A stretch of DNA of 64,000 nucleotides from Schizochytrium sp. TIO01. Lineage: Eukaryota; Sar; Bigyra; Thraustochytrida; Thraustochytriidae. The notes below the pieces were generated by a model, which was given only the letters and a program-made list of their open reading frames with translations, searched no databases and was not told where the DNA came from. Each line of letters begins with the position of its first letter. Within the stretch, counting starts at the first letter, position 1. This document shows positions 43,501-54,546 of the stretch, in pieces. The position numbers were made by a program, and so were the translations under genes. The stretch lies in assembly GCA_004764695.1 (NCBI GenBank), contig SMSO01000036.1, positions 2,392,001 through 2,456,000 on the forward strand, written 5' to 3'.

Positions 43501-46500
43501 TGGAAAGATCATACGTGTGTTTGCTCTTTCTTTTGTGCGTCTGTTTTCTCACTTTTTCCCATTCTCTCTTTCCGAACCAAAACGCATCGATAGTATGATG
43601 GTACCATAACTACTGCGCAGTGGAGATTCAACACGCTCATAAAACATACCCCAATGCCGTGAGATTATCACGATCTTTCAGTGCGTTTGCGATGGCTTTT
43701 ATGCCCTCTTCGCCAACGTTGTTCTGGTAAAGCCTGTGTTCATGTCATTGGTTGTTAGAAGAGAATATTTTCAAAGTTAGTAAAAAGCTGCATTACTTGA
43801 GAAGTGTTCTTTTAACATCACTACTCGAATGGCAGAACTTTTTCTCTCTCTCTTTTCGCTGTGAGGAATCGTTGTTCTGAAGAGTCTTCCTTCTCTCGAT
43901 AAGTACCAACATTTAAGCAACACGTATATTGCTTCTGTACACTTCATTGTTGTTCTGCAAACTTTTACTCCGATTACACCTTCCTTTTATATATTATTAT
44001 TATTTTTTCATGCTTTTCAATTGAAAAATAAAATAAACAATTGGTACTGTTCTTTTCCTCTTTGAAACAAGGCCCCATCACTAACTACCAATGTGGGTAC
44101 TCTTTCAAACAGCTATTGTATAGACTTATATATCAATCAAACGTACTGCAAGTCAGTGAGACTCTTGCATCCCTCCAGAGCGATTGCGATGGCCTTTGCG
44201 CCCTCTGTGCCGATTTTGTTATTAGAGAGGCTGGTTTGTGCAACACAACAAATACGAGTCAGTCAGTCAACTGCTTTCATGTCTGCGTCTCAAGTTCTTC
44301 TGCGAAACAATACTTCTACAACTTCACAACACTGATTCTCTACATTCGCATTCTCTGCTCTGCTCTGTCTGTTTTTGCATCATTCGTCCTCAGCATTCAA
44401 AATCCTACTCATCGCTTTTGACAGTTCTTTTTGAGTTTGTTTTCACATCATTTCTTCGGTTCTTTCTTTCCAAACAAAGGAACTCTTCTGCAACACAAAT
44501 TTTTTTCTCTCTTTGGTCTCTCTTCTTTCGTTCCGAGTCGACCATTTCTTTTTCTTTTTCTTTTTCCTTTTCGCATCCCAAAGGCTGAAATGAAATACGA
44601 AACAGCAGACTTTTCCTAACGTACTACAATTTAGTGAGGTCTTTGCATCCCTTCAGTGCTTTGGCGACTGCCTGTGCGCCCTCAGTGCCAATGTTGTTCT
44701 GCTTAAGACTGTGTACGAGTATTTTCCATTCGTTGTGCAATACAATTATTACGCGTCAGTCACTTGAGTGTTTTCAATACTCCAAACAAGCGCTCCCCCG
44801 CCACCACAGGAACCCAAACAGCGTTCTCAACGTCATGTTCTGTATGTGCTGTATCTCTATAATTCTTCTCTCCTCAATCAATGAAACGTTGTGCATTCTG
44901 TTTCCATGATAACTCATCACCGTTGCTATCTCTTGCTCTGTTCCTGAAAGCGCTTCTTCAAGTTCTGTCGCCCAATCTTGAACTTTATGTCTGTCTTTGC
45001 AAGGTGACTTTCCCATTTTACCAACTTCACAACTCAGCGCAGCGCAAGTTTTCAATTCTACGAACGTACTTCAATACTGTCAGGTTCTCGCACCCCTCAA
45101 GAGCGTTGGCGACGGCCTTTGCGCCCTCTGTGCCAATGTTGTTCTCGCCAAGACTGTGTAGTAAATATCAAATATCATTCGTTGTGCAATCCAATGATTA
45201 CAAGTCAGTCAGTCAGTCAGTCAGTCAGTCAATCAGTCAGTGAGATCGTAAACTGCTTTCATGTCTGCGTCTCAAGTTCTTCTGCGAAGCAATACTTCAA
45301 CAACTTCACAACACTGATTCTCTACATTCGCATTCTCTGCTCTGCTCTGTTTTGGCATCATTCGTCCTCAGCATTCAAAATCCTACTCATCGCTTTTGAC
45401 AGTTCTTTTTGAGTTTGTTTTCACATCATTTCTTCGGTTCTTTCTTTCCAAACAAAGGAACTCTTCTGCAACACATATTTTCTCTCTTTGGTCTCTCTTC
45501 TTTCTTTCGTTCTGGGTCGACCATTTCTTTTTCTTTTTCTTTTTCGTTTTCGCATCTCAAAGACTGAAATGAAATACGAAACAGAAGACTTTTCCAAACG
45601 TACTACAATTCAGTGAGGTTTTTGCATCCCTTCAGTACTTCGGCGACTGCCTTTGCGCCCTCAGAGCCAATGTTGTTGTCCCCAATACTGTGTTTGGTTG
45701 GGTATCCCATTCGTTGTGCAGCACAATCAATACTACTCAGTCAATCGCTGTCCATCTGAATGCCTTCTTTCTTCTCGTGTCTTCAGAGAACTAAGAATGT
45801 CTCTCTCTCAGCGCCATTCTTCGTTGTCTCTGCAATATTCATCCGCACTTTCAAATTCACCACTTTCGTGGGAGTGCGATTTCTCATTTTTTATTTTTTT
45901 CTCCCCAAATAATCGAATTTTGCTTATTCTTCCTTGCAACTTTAATCTTTGAAAGAGTGTTCTTGAAAGATCATATATGTGTTCGCTCTTTCTTTTGTGC
46001 GTCTGTTTTCTCACTTTTTCCCATTCTCTCTTTCCGAACCAAAACGCATCGATAGTATGATGGTACCATAACTACTGCGCAGTGGAGATTCAACACGCTC
46101 ATAAAACATACCCCAATGCCGTGAGATTATCACGATCTTTCAGTGCGTTTGCGATGGCTTTTATGCCCTCTTCGCCAACGTTGTTCTGGTAAAGCCTGTG
46201 TTCATGTCATTGGTTGTTAGAAGAGAATATTTTCAAAGTTAGTAAAAAGCTGCATTACTTGAGAAGTGTTCTTTTAACATCACTACTCGAATGGCAGAAC
46301 TTTTTCTCTCTCTCTTTTCGCTGTGAGGAATCGTTGTTCTGAAGAGTCTTCCTTCTCTCGATAAGTACCAACATTTAAGCAACACGTATATTGCTTCTGT
46401 ACACTTCATTGTTGTTCTGCAAACTTTTACTCCGATTACACCTTCCTTTTATATATTATTATTATTTTTTCATGCTTTTCAATTGAAAAATAAAATAAAC

Positions 46501-49500
46501 AATTGGTACTGTTCTTTTCCTCTTTGAAACAAGGCCCCATCACTAACTACCAATGTGGGTACTCTTTCAAACAGCTATTGTATAGACTTATATATCAATC
46601 AAACGTACTGCAAGTCAGTGAGACTCTTGCATCCCTCCAGAGCGATTGCGATGGCCTTTGCGCCCTCTGTGCCGATTTTGTTATTAGAGAGGCTGGTTTG
46701 TGCAACACAACAAATACGAGTCAGTCAGTCAACTGCTTTCATGTCTGCGTCTCAAGTTCTTCTGCGAAACAATACTTCTACAACTTCACAACACTGATTC
46801 TCTACATTCGCATTCTCTGCTCTGCTCTGTCTGCCTTTGCATCATTCGTCCTCAGCATTCAAAATCCTACTCATCGCTTTTGACAGTTCTTTTTGAGTTT
46901 GTTTTCCCATCATTTCTTCGGTTCTTTCTTTCCAAACAAAGGAACTCTTCTGCAACACATATTTTCTCTCTTTGGTCTCTCTTCTTTCTTTCGTTCCGAG
47001 TCGACCATTTCTTTTCTTTTTTCTTTTCCCTTTTCGCATCCCAAAGGCTGAAATGAAATACGAAACAGCAGACTTTTCCTAACGTACTACAATGTAGTGA
47101 GGTCTTTGCATCCCTTCAGTACTTTGGCGACTGCCTTTGCGCCCTCAGTGCCAATGTTGTTCTGCTTAAGACTGTGTACGAGTATTTTCCATTCGTTGTG
47201 CAATACAATTATTACGCGTCAGTCACTTGAGTGTTTTCCAATACTCCAAACAAGCGCTCCCCCGCCACCACAGGAACCCAAACGGCGTTCTCAACGTCAT
47301 GTTCTGTATGTGCTGTATCTCTATAATTCTTCTCTCCTCAATCAATGAAACGTTGTGCATTCTGTTTCCATGATAACTCATCACCGTTGCTATCTCTTGC
47401 TCTGTTCCTGAAAGCGCTTCTTCAAGATCTACCGCCCAATCTTGAACTTTATGTCCTCAATTCTCTGTCTTTGCAAGGTGACTTTCCCGTTTTATCAACT
47501 TCGCAACTCAGCGCAGCGCAAGTTTTCGATTCTACGAACGTACTTCACTATCGTCAGCTTCTCGCAACCCTCAAGAGCGTTGGCGACGGCCTTTGCGCCC
47601 TCATCGCCAATGTTGTTCTGTGAAAGACTGTGTACGAGTATTTTCCATTCGTTGTGCAATACAATTATTACGCGTCAGTCACTTGAGTGTTTTCCAATAC
47701 TCCAAACAAGCGCTCCCCCGCCACCACAGGAACCCAAACGGCGTTCTCAACGTCATGTTCTGTATGTGCTGTATCTCTATAATTCTTCTCTCCTCAATCA
47801 ATGAAACGTTGTGCATTCTGTTTCCATGATAACTCATCACCGTTGCTATCTCTTGCTCTGTTCCTGAAAGCGCTTCTTCAAGATCTACCGCCCAATCTTG
47901 AACTTTATGTCCTCAATTCTCTGTCTTTGCAAGGTGACTTTCCCGTTTTATCAACTTCGCAACTCAGCGCAGCGCAAGTTTTCGATTCTACGAACGTACT
48001 TCAATACTGTCAGCTTCTCGCAACCCTCAAGAGCGTTGGCGACGGCCTTTGCGCCCTCTGTGCCAATGTTGTTCTCGCCAAGACTGTGTAGTAAATATCA
48101 AATATCATTCGTTGTGCAATCCAATTATTACAAATCAGTCAGTCAGTCAGTCAATCAGTCAGTGAGATCGTGAACTGCTTTCATGTCTGCGTCTCAAGTT
48201 CTTCTGCGAAGCAATACTTCAACAACTTCACAACACTGATTCCCTACATCCGCATTCTCTGCTCTGCTCTGTCTTTGCATCATTCGTCCTCAGCATTCAA
48301 AATCCTACTCATCGCTTTTGACAGTTCTTTTTGAGTTTGTTTTCACATCATTTCTTCGGTTCTTTCTTTCCAAACAAAGGAACTCTTCTGCAACACATAT
48401 TTTTTTCTCTCTTTGGTCTCTCTTCTTTCTTTCGTTCCGAGTCGACCATTTCTTTTTTTTTTCTTTTTCTTTTTCTTTTTCGTTTTCGCATCCCAAAGGC
48501 TGAAATGAAATACGAAACAGCAGACTTTTCCTAACGTACTACAATTGAGTGAGGTCTTTGCATCCCTTCAGTACTTCGGCGACTGCCTTTGCGCCCTCAG
48601 AGCCAATGTTGTTGTCCCCAATACTGTGTTTGGTTGGGTATCCCATTCGTTGTGCAGTGCAATCAATACTACTCAGTCAATCGCTGTCCATCTGAATGCC
48701 TTCTTTCTTCTCGTGTCTTCAGAGAACGAAGAATGTCTCTCTCAGCGCCATTCTTCGTTGTCTCTGCAATATTCATCCGCACTTTCAAATTCACCACTTT
48801 CGTGGGAGTGCGATTTCTCATTTTTTAATTTTTTTCCCCCCAAATAATCGTATTTTGCTTATTCTTCCTTGCAACTTTAATCTTTGAAAGAGAGTTCTGG
48901 AAAGATCATACGTGTGTTTGCTCTTTCTTTTGTGCGTCTGTTTTCTCACTTTTTCCCATTCTCTCTTTCCGAACCAAAACGCATCGATAGTATGATGGTA
49001 CCATAACTACTGCGCAGTGGAGATTCAACACGCTCATAAAACATACCCCAATGCCGTGAGATTATCACGATCTTTCAGTGCGTTTGCGATGGCTTTTATG
49101 CCCTCTTCGCCAACGTTGTTCTGGTAAAGACTGTGTTCATGTCATTGGTTGTTAGAAGAGAATATTTTCAAAGTTAGTAAAAAGCTGCATTACTTGAGAA
49201 GTGTTATTTTAACATCACTACTCGAATTGCAGAACTCTCTCTCTTTTTTCGCTGTGAGGAATCGTTGTTCTGAAGAGTCTTCCTTCTCTCGATAAGTACC
49301 AACATTTAAGCAACACGTATATTGCTTCTGTACACTTCATTGTTGTTCTGCAAACTTTTACTCCGATTACACCTTCCTTTTATATATTATTATTATTTTT
49401 TCATGCTTTTCAATTTAAAAATAAAATGAACAATTGGTACTGTTCTTTTCCTCTTTGAAACAAGGCCCCATCACTAACTACCAATGTGGGTACTCTTTCA

Positions 49501-50257
49501 AACAGCTGTTGTATAGACTTATATATCAATCAAACGTACCTCAAGTCAGTGAGACTCTTGCATCCCTCCAGAGCGATTGCGATGGCCTTTGCGCCCTCTG
49601 TGCCGATTTTGTTATTAGAGAGGCTGGTTTGTGCAACACAACAAATACGAGTCAGTCAGTCAACTGCTTTCATGTCTGCGTCTCAAGTTCTTCTGCGAAG
49701 CAATACTTCTACAACTTCACAACACTGATTCTCTACATTTGCGTTCTCTGCTCTGTCTGTTTTCCTTCAGCATTCAAGTTCTATTCAATGTTTTTTACTT
49801 CTTCTTGAGTTTGATTCGTATCATTTGTTCGGTTCATTCTTTCATTCTTTCCAAAGAAAGAAACTCCTCTGCAACAAATACTTTCTCTCTTTGGTCACTC
49901 TTCTTTCTTTCCGAGTCCGAGTCGATCATTTTTCATTCTTTTTTAACATTCCAAAGGCTGAAATGAAGCACCGAATAGTAGACTTTTCAAAACTTACTCC
50001 AATTTAGTGAGGTTCTTGCATCTCTTGAGTGCATCTGCGAGGGCCTGAGCCTGCACAGCGCATATGTTCATGTTACGCAGCCTATGTTTGTTGGAGATCA
50101 AGGTATGCGATTCTCAGTTCATTAGTTCTAAATCTTAGCTTTAAAATAAATTGCTCAAAGGCCATGCCTCGATCTGTCTACCCCTCTCTCCAGCATGCAC
50201 TTACAGCACCTGCGTCGTATCATTGGTGATTGCCCCGATACTCCATGCAGTCGTCAT
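34834..50257 (-). CDS. LRR array - coiled coil - protein kinase - RBR-type ubiquitin ligase, 1690 aa, 29 exons
   Basis: Reconstructed by hand as one gene: exon 1 (50205-50257, MTTAWSIGAITNDTTQV and a split codon), 26 exons of exactly 84 nt each coding one 28-residue LRR, a linker exon (37665-37817), and a last exon (34834-37516). All introns are GT-AG and all junctions keep phase; the coding total is 5073 nt, divisible by three. The LRRs are of the NOD3/ribonuclease-inhibitor class (LxxNNIGxEGAKAVAxALxxCxxLT). The last exon supplies a helical region, a kinase and zinc-binding RING modules. There is no signal peptide, so it is probably cytosolic. By analogy with LRR receptors, the LRRs may sense a ligand that switches kinase and ubiquitin-ligase output; that is inference. 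The join between the LRR part and the kinase part rests on one splice (37517-37664). If it is wrong there are two genes. Confidence 0.8.
37517..37664 (-). other. Deciding intron between the LRR part and the kinase part
   Basis: On the minus strand the LRR part reaches GCT ATG TAA. The AT is followed by a perfect GTAAGT donor (37664-37659) that contains the apparent stop. The acceptor ACCTCAG ends at 37517. Joining AT to A gives ATA and continues GAA CCA CCG GAC ATG GGT in the frame of the kinase-RBR exon. The 148-nt length suits this gene. No other stop-free join was found. Confidence 0.7.
37665..37817 (-). CDS. Linker exon after the LRR array
   Basis: Follows acceptor GACACAG and reads (W)CEFGGYITPKELFAKVCTPG, then an acidic Pro/Ser/Glu tail to SSEDA and a split codon. 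It closes the LRR solenoid (the last LRR ends SVRIW) and leads into the coiled-coil region. If the next intron is not removed, translation ends here at TAA 37661-37663, giving an LRR-only protein of about 797 aa. Confidence 0.75.
39687..41754 (-). repeat. Higher-order LRR unit 4 (A-B-C-D-E), slightly diverged
   Basis: Five exons. The A exon has LDYNKIG instead of LSNNKIG and the B exon LDQNNVG instead of LYQNNVG. It is followed downstream by four more exons in the order E-D-E-terminal (39455 to 37966). Confidence 0.85.
42149..44230 (-). repeat. Higher-order LRR unit 3 (A-B-C-D-E)
   Basis: Five exons, near-identical to unit 2 in both exons and introns. Offsets between equivalent exons to unit 4 are about 2470-2476 bp. 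Confidence 0.88.
44625..46692 (-). repeat. Higher-order LRR unit 2 (A-B-C-D-E)
   Basis: Five exons in the same order as unit 1 without D'. The A and B exons and the intron between them are almost identical to unit 3, about 2462 bp away. Confidence 0.88.
47088..49623 (-). repeat. Higher-order LRR unit 1 (A-B-C-D-D'-E)
   Basis: Six exons. Type A begins LSNNKIGTEG, B LYQNNVGEEG, C IGDNNIGSEG, D LGENNIGTEG, D' LSQNNIGDEG, E LKQNNIGTEG. This copy has one extra D-type exon and its intron (about 456 bp) compared with units 2-4, so its spacing to the next copy is about 2.93 kb. Confidence 0.85.
50205..50257 (-). CDS. First coding exon of the LRR-kinase-RBR gene
   Basis: ATG at 50257 (context GACAATGA), 17 codons plus two bases, then a GTAAGT donor at 50204-50199. 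The split codon CT|G joins exactly to the first LRR exon (G CTG CGT). The peptide is short and polar with no signal sequence. An upstream non-coding exon cannot be excluded. Confidence 0.65.
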
Positions 50258-51712
50258 TGTCTTTCAGTCTTAACCTTGAGCAGACGTATCACGCTTTCCG
50301 TCTTTTGCGTTCCTTTCTTTTGCACGATCAAGATCAGATGGCCTGCTCTCGCTAGACAACAGCAACTCGAACTTCAAAGCCTCAAGGAAGAACGGACTCC
50401 ACGCGAATAAGCGCGAGTGTCTTTGCAGAGCAGAGCGAACCCCTTCCCCCAATCAACGCGACGTGTGGCTCAGGAAAAATCGCGGGTGTATCGAGCGCGC
50501 TCGCTGCCTTCTGTTCAAGCTTTGCCGGCTTCGGCGCGAATATATCTCCTCCTTTTCCCTGCCTTATTCTTGGAGGTCCGTTGGATCAACTTTTTCCTGA
50601 GAGCGCAAATGCTAAAAATGGATTCTAGGAGTCGACCCCAGGCGGCCCTTACGCGTGTACAAGGTTGTAGTAATTGGTTGCATAGAAGGCCTTGAATGGG
50701 GCAGCTGCAACAACTAGTGAATGCGTAGATGAGGATAAGTCGCTTGTAATAGCCTTTTTGCTTCGAGCATGGGCAAGTAGTATTGAAAGCCTGAAATATG
50801 TCCCATTGTGTAAACGTCACGTCAGTAAGCAAGGTACTTGCGTTTGCTCTATACATACACACTATTGAGTTGAGGCCGTCTTTACGAGTTCAGTGAACGA
50901 TATATTCGTACAAGTATATACATGTTGCCTTTCATGGAGTGCGAAGTGGCATAGGAAGACTTGCAATTTCATCATGATTAATATGACTGGAGAGGCAACC
51001 ACAAGGACACTGAAGGCCATACTTTGGGAGGGGAAGGGTGGCTCATCTATGAGTAAACGCTTTTATGAAACAGTGTACACAATACATGCATGCTCAAGAG
51101 ACGCCGCAACAGTTCGGCGGACTAGACCTGGATACCATTTGACCATGATATGCAATCCTAAAACCTCAGCGAAAACAGCAAGGCCACAATGCTGGCAATG
51201 AGCCCTTCTTGAGATACTTCAATTCTTGGATAGTTGCTGGTCTTCTTCGCGACCTTTGAATCCCCCTTTTGAACGTGCAACCTTTCTAAGCTCCCAGCGT
51301 ACAGGAACACCGTGGCATCACTTCTGACTCGTCCTGTAAAACCAGTAGTTTCAAGGGTTTTTTCAGTCATTGCTATTTGAAAAGAAGATGCACAAGCAGT
51401 GGAATATTTGATGAGCCAAAGAGCTTCTCCTTGGTCAAAGTATTCTTGGTCATAGTGCTGGCAGATACTTTAAGACTCAGCGAAGCATATATGTTGAAAG
51501 TCTAGCACCTGAATACGGAAGTTTTCCTTGGCTATAAATATGAAGGGTTGGTGTAGAGTAGAACTCCGGCAGAGACGATCATTCAAAGGCTGAAACGTAC
51601 GGTACTTTGGCATTCCTTATATTTCTACCCAGTGCGATCTAGTGAATTTTAAAAAGCACATTCGACCATAATACTAGCCTCAGGACAATCCATGCTTCTG
51701 ATTATAAAGCAT
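50258..51712. other. 5' region of the LRR gene plus spacer with weak open frames
   Basis: The first 450 bp are GC-richer and may be the promoter of the LRR gene; I see no clear core element. Weak frames at 50417-50695 (plus), 50893-51201 (plus) and 51158-51370 (minus, MTEKTLETTGFTGRVRSDAT, with a hydrophobic C-terminus) look partly protein-like but I could not build a gene. Confidence 0.4.
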
Positions 51713-52075
51713 CTAGAACAAGCCTGTGTAGAGCCCCATTTGAATTTGTATGGAGGTCCCCAAAGAGTCCTTTCGAACCAAAACGTATATTTGGGACTGA
51801 GTGGATCGCTGGTACATCCATGAGTCCTGTAATCGAAGAGTCCGCTCAGAACCTGAAGAAAATGCGGTATCAGAGCCATCACTTGCTACCACGAGAAAAA
51901 GACTTGACGGTTTCAAGTTTGGCTCGCGTGTTGCCATCCTGGTTTGCTCCCAACCAAAGAACCTGACGCCTATTCTTTCCTGAGGGTCCTGCATTAATTT
52001 TGTCCAGAGGCTGCTTAGCATTGATTCGGGTCCATCCTGGCAAAAGACTTTAAAGAGTTGAATTCTTTGCGACAT
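51713..52075 (-). CDS. Candidate coding block (3' part of a gene), unknown protein
   Basis: The frame from ATG 52075 (MSQRIQLFKVFCQDGPESML) through TKLMQDPQERIGVRFFGWEQ to TAG at 51713 is 120 codons with a convincing protein composition. It stays open upstream of the ATG for at least 25 codons (VVDLTEDVGSRADGEL), so the true start is probably in an upstream exon. Another protein-like stretch lies nearby in a different frame at 52152-52220 (YHVWDAPADTGDNKLQCK). I could not join the two in phase, which suggests an unseen exon or a broken gene. No family recognised. Confidence 0.35.
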   Translation of the reverse strand: MSQRIQLFKVFCQDGPESMLSSLWTKLMQDPQERIGVRFFGWEQTRMATREPNLKPSSLFLVVASDGSDTAFSSGSERTLRLQDSWMYQRSTQSQIYVLVRKDSLGTSIQIQMGLYTGLF

Positions 52076-52795
52076 TAATTCTCCATCGGCTCGGGACCCG
52101 ACATCTTCAGTCAGATCAACTACAGTCCCGTGGGGGAATTCAAAAGTGTCATTAACGAGGGTACACCTTGCACTGTAGCTTATTGTCTCCTGTATCAGCG
52201 GGCGCGTCCCATACGTGATACTGCATTATGAAGGAGATTTCTGACATCGAGAAAACCATCATAGCCGTTTGAATCGTGAAAGTGCTCCAAATTTTATACC
52301 TAGGTAGATGAATCGATTGGATGATCACAAGCTGCTTCCGGGAAAACCCTTTCGCTCTGTGTCTCAAAGGCTTGATGTTTCGTTTGTGCAATAACAACCT
52401 GTCATTTTCTTAATTTCGACGAGACTAAGTAGCACATTTTATACCCTACCTTTTCGTACAATAAATACGTGTCATAACTGTTCCGGTTGATGCAAAATGT
52501 GAATATAGTTTGAGAACCAACACCATGCTGGTGTCAGAATATATTTCTTGGACTGTTGAAGTCCTTGTAGAAGAAATTAAGCACTTGACAAACCTAGGGC
52601 TATTTATATCATCATCATCTCACTTAGGTCTAAGTGTATTACTTAATTTAAATGAAGTAAACAGGTTTTCTAAAATTTAAAGACCAGAGAACATTCATCG
52701 AACATGCACGGTGGAGGCCTTCGCTGACGGAACTGCCATTTAGTTTCTTTAAGTTTTTGTGAAGCAAATTTTGTAACGAAGTTAATCCAGGTTGA

Positions 52796-52809
52796 GGGGG
52801 GGGGGGGGG
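52796..52809. repeat. G homopolymer run (14 G)
   Basis: Fourteen consecutive G on the plus strand, in AT-rich spacer. Such a run is a likely sequencing or assembly weak point. Confidence 0.9.
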
Positions 52810-53202
52810 TGCGGACGAGAGCAGTCTGCCTTAAACAAAAAATAAAGCAATTTATACCTCGCATGAAGAGATTGAATCTGTGAATCTATATTGCAATGGC
52901 TTTCTCTGACTAAGTAAGTAGACGGAACATTGTCTCACTCTCCGGTCACCGAAACAAAAAAGAAGTTATTGACTCATTTCAAACCTAATAAAATCCTGCA
53001 AACAACTTGAGGCATTGGACGTTTCCACCCGCAACTGAATTGAATTAGTGAGGAACTTCCTCCAACCGGAATACGATGTCACGGCTCATCTTGCAATCAC
53101 TCTCCAGATGAGCGTGATTCTGACGTACGAAGAGTTTTGGTTGCATAAAGAAAGTGCCAGCGCTCTCGAATTATGGATGCTGCTGTTATGCAAACAAACT
53201 GT

Positions 53203-53451
53203 TCACGCAGATTGCTCTGTCTCTTTGCCTTTTGCGTCCTGTATTGAAGAAAGACAATGTACTAAGATAAACTTTGCGCTCTCCGCAACAGAGCCAAGCA
53301 AGAAGTACACGTCTTCAGAAAATTCCGCCCTGCTAAGTTTTAATGCTTTGTCTATGATGTTGTGTTGAGGATCTTTTTCGAGAATTTCATCTGTGCTATC
53401 TCCTGAGCTGCTGGGCTGTACTTTTTGTTGTACTTGACAGATTTGACGTTT
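53203..53451 (-). CDS. Candidate last exon, unknown protein
   Basis: After acceptor CCAGGATTAG (ends 53452 on this strand) 82 codons are open to TGA at 53203: KRQICQVQQKVQPSSSGDST, then DEILEKDPQHNIIDKALKLS, then RAEFSEDVYFLLGSVAESAK and on. Composition and codon use look coding. An internal GTACATTG could be a donor and CAATACAG an acceptor, but the unspliced frame is open. A plus-strand frame (53048-53368) overlaps it and is less convincing. No family recognised. Confidence 0.33.
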   Translation of the reverse strand, partial: KRQICQVQQKVQPSSSGDSTDEILEKDPQHNIIDKALKLSRAEFSEDVYFLLGSVAESAKFILVHCLSSIQDAKGKETEQSA

Positions 53452-53584
53452 CTAATCCTGGAGAGATGTGCAATGTTCTCCCCTGGAACTCGAAATTTCT
53501 GCACACTTTTATGCTCGTTCCTTATTTCTAACTTGAAATATACCCGGGCTAGAGCTTATACTAAGACATTTTGAATTTTCTTAG

Positions 53585-53662
53585 GCAAACAAAAGCAAGT
53601 CAGTACCTCCTGGCACTACTACCATCAAGTTTCTTTCCACCGCTTTTGAACGCAGGGGCGAG
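53585..53662 (+). CDS. Candidate internal exon, unknown protein
   Basis: A 26-codon frame (ANKSKSVPPGTTTIKFLSTA and on) sits exactly between acceptor ATTTTCTTAG (ends 53584) and a perfect GTAAGT donor at 53663. Both splice sites are strong, but no neighbouring exon could be joined, and minus-strand frames in the same area compete with it. Confidence 0.22.
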
Positions 53663-53918
53663 GTAAGTTAAGACAATTCTTGCAAAAAACACGATAAACA
53701 ATGGCTGGTTGAAAGGACAATCCCTGTTGGTAATCTGTCTCTCGCTACTGCAAATGATGTCTCAATTTAAAAAAGGTTCACTATCTATTAAACGTGTAAT
53801 CTTGGACCCAACCCACGTCCTTGGGGCCATATTAGTAAATATATGAAATTCTGGCTGGCAGTAGCACTTGTTTTCACGTGCTCCGATTTCTTTTATAGAG
53901 TTGAGTTCTCAACTTAAG

Positions 53919-54104
53919 TTAAAGAAGGGTATGCTTGGCCAGTGGGCATGAGTTTCTACAAGTTGAGCTATGACACTCAGAAAAATCCATAATGAGCGAT
54001 ATACTATACTTAAACATGCCGAGAGTCACCCGGGAATCGAGGTAGAAGTACAAACCATCAATTGGCCATTCTGATGAGCTTTCAGAGCCGCTTTTTGTTC
54101 CCAA
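53919..54104 (-). CDS. Candidate exon, unknown protein
   Basis: A 61-codon frame without ATG at its start: GTKSGSESSSEWPIDGLYFY, then LDSRVTLGMFKYSISLIMDF, to a stop at 53919. It reads like protein and may belong with the minus-strand exons at 53203-53451. Phase and junctions were not resolved. Confidence 0.22.
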   Translation of the reverse strand: MGTKSGSESSSEWPIDGLYFYLDSRVTLGMFKYSISLIMDFSECHSSTCRNSCPLAKHTLL

Positions 54105-54546
54105 TGCTACTTAGACGAGAGTTCTCCACAATCTGCACAGGTAGGTAGGTATTCATTACTATCGATATTTCCACCCAAGAGCGACTAGGAGTACGAAGCG
54201 CTCTCATTACACTCTTAAAGTACTTCTCAAACTTTGAATTCGCCACTCTAAAAAGTAAAGCCCGTTGCTATAAGATGTTACTTAACGATAGTAGTTTTTG
54301 GAGTTTGGGACTCCTGCGCAGCAGTGTGGCGCAAGCCGCACTCGTTTTGGAGCAAGGTTTGTTCCACATTAAAAGACAGACAGATCGGGGGTTCCGGTAG
54401 TTTTTAAATAGGGTTTACTATAACCTTCGTTCCCTTGTCTATGGTTTCTCTTGAGAACGAGGTGAGAACGAAAAGAACAAGAGAACCTCAGTAGGACTTC
54501 ATACGAACACTAAGAATCAATTTTGAAAATTTAAACTATAGGTATA

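Larger units (their letters stand above)
37966..50081 (-). repeat. 26 LRR exons of 84 nt, one LRR each
   Basis: Exons from N- to C-terminus (minus): 49998-50081, 49540-49623, 49047-49130, 48540-48623, 48000-48083, 47544-47627, 47088-47171, 46609-46692, 46112-46195, 45604-45687, 45070-45153, 44625-44708, 44147-44230, 43650-43733, 43143-43226, 42598-42681, 42149-42232, 41671-41754, 41180-41263, 40672-40755, 40146-40229, 39687-39770, 39372-39455, 38838-38921, 38382-38465, 37966-38049. Most follow CACAG and end in GTACGT; the KAIANAL type uses GTATGT, and the first and last use GTAAGT. Every exon has the same phase, so skipping or duplicating any one keeps the frame. Introns are 230-460 nt, pyrimidine-rich and strongly alike, and many carry GTCA runs. 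Confidence 0.88.

Noticed and set aside
38009-49966. Dozens of 60-134-codon plus-strand open frames (for example 39403, 41708, 44041, 46503, 49434)
   Set aside because: They run through both LRR exons and pyrimidine-rich introns on the opposite strand and repeat only because the array repeats. The minus-strand exons have LRR consensus and splice sites.
37966-50081. CRISPR-like or satellite array
   Set aside because: Regular near-identical units are present, but they are LRR-coding exons with GT-AG introns of 230-460 bp, not short repeats with unique spacers.
53048-53368. 106-codon plus-strand open frame
   Set aside because: No ATG at the start (GTG). The minus-strand exon covering 53203-53451 has a better splice acceptor and composition.
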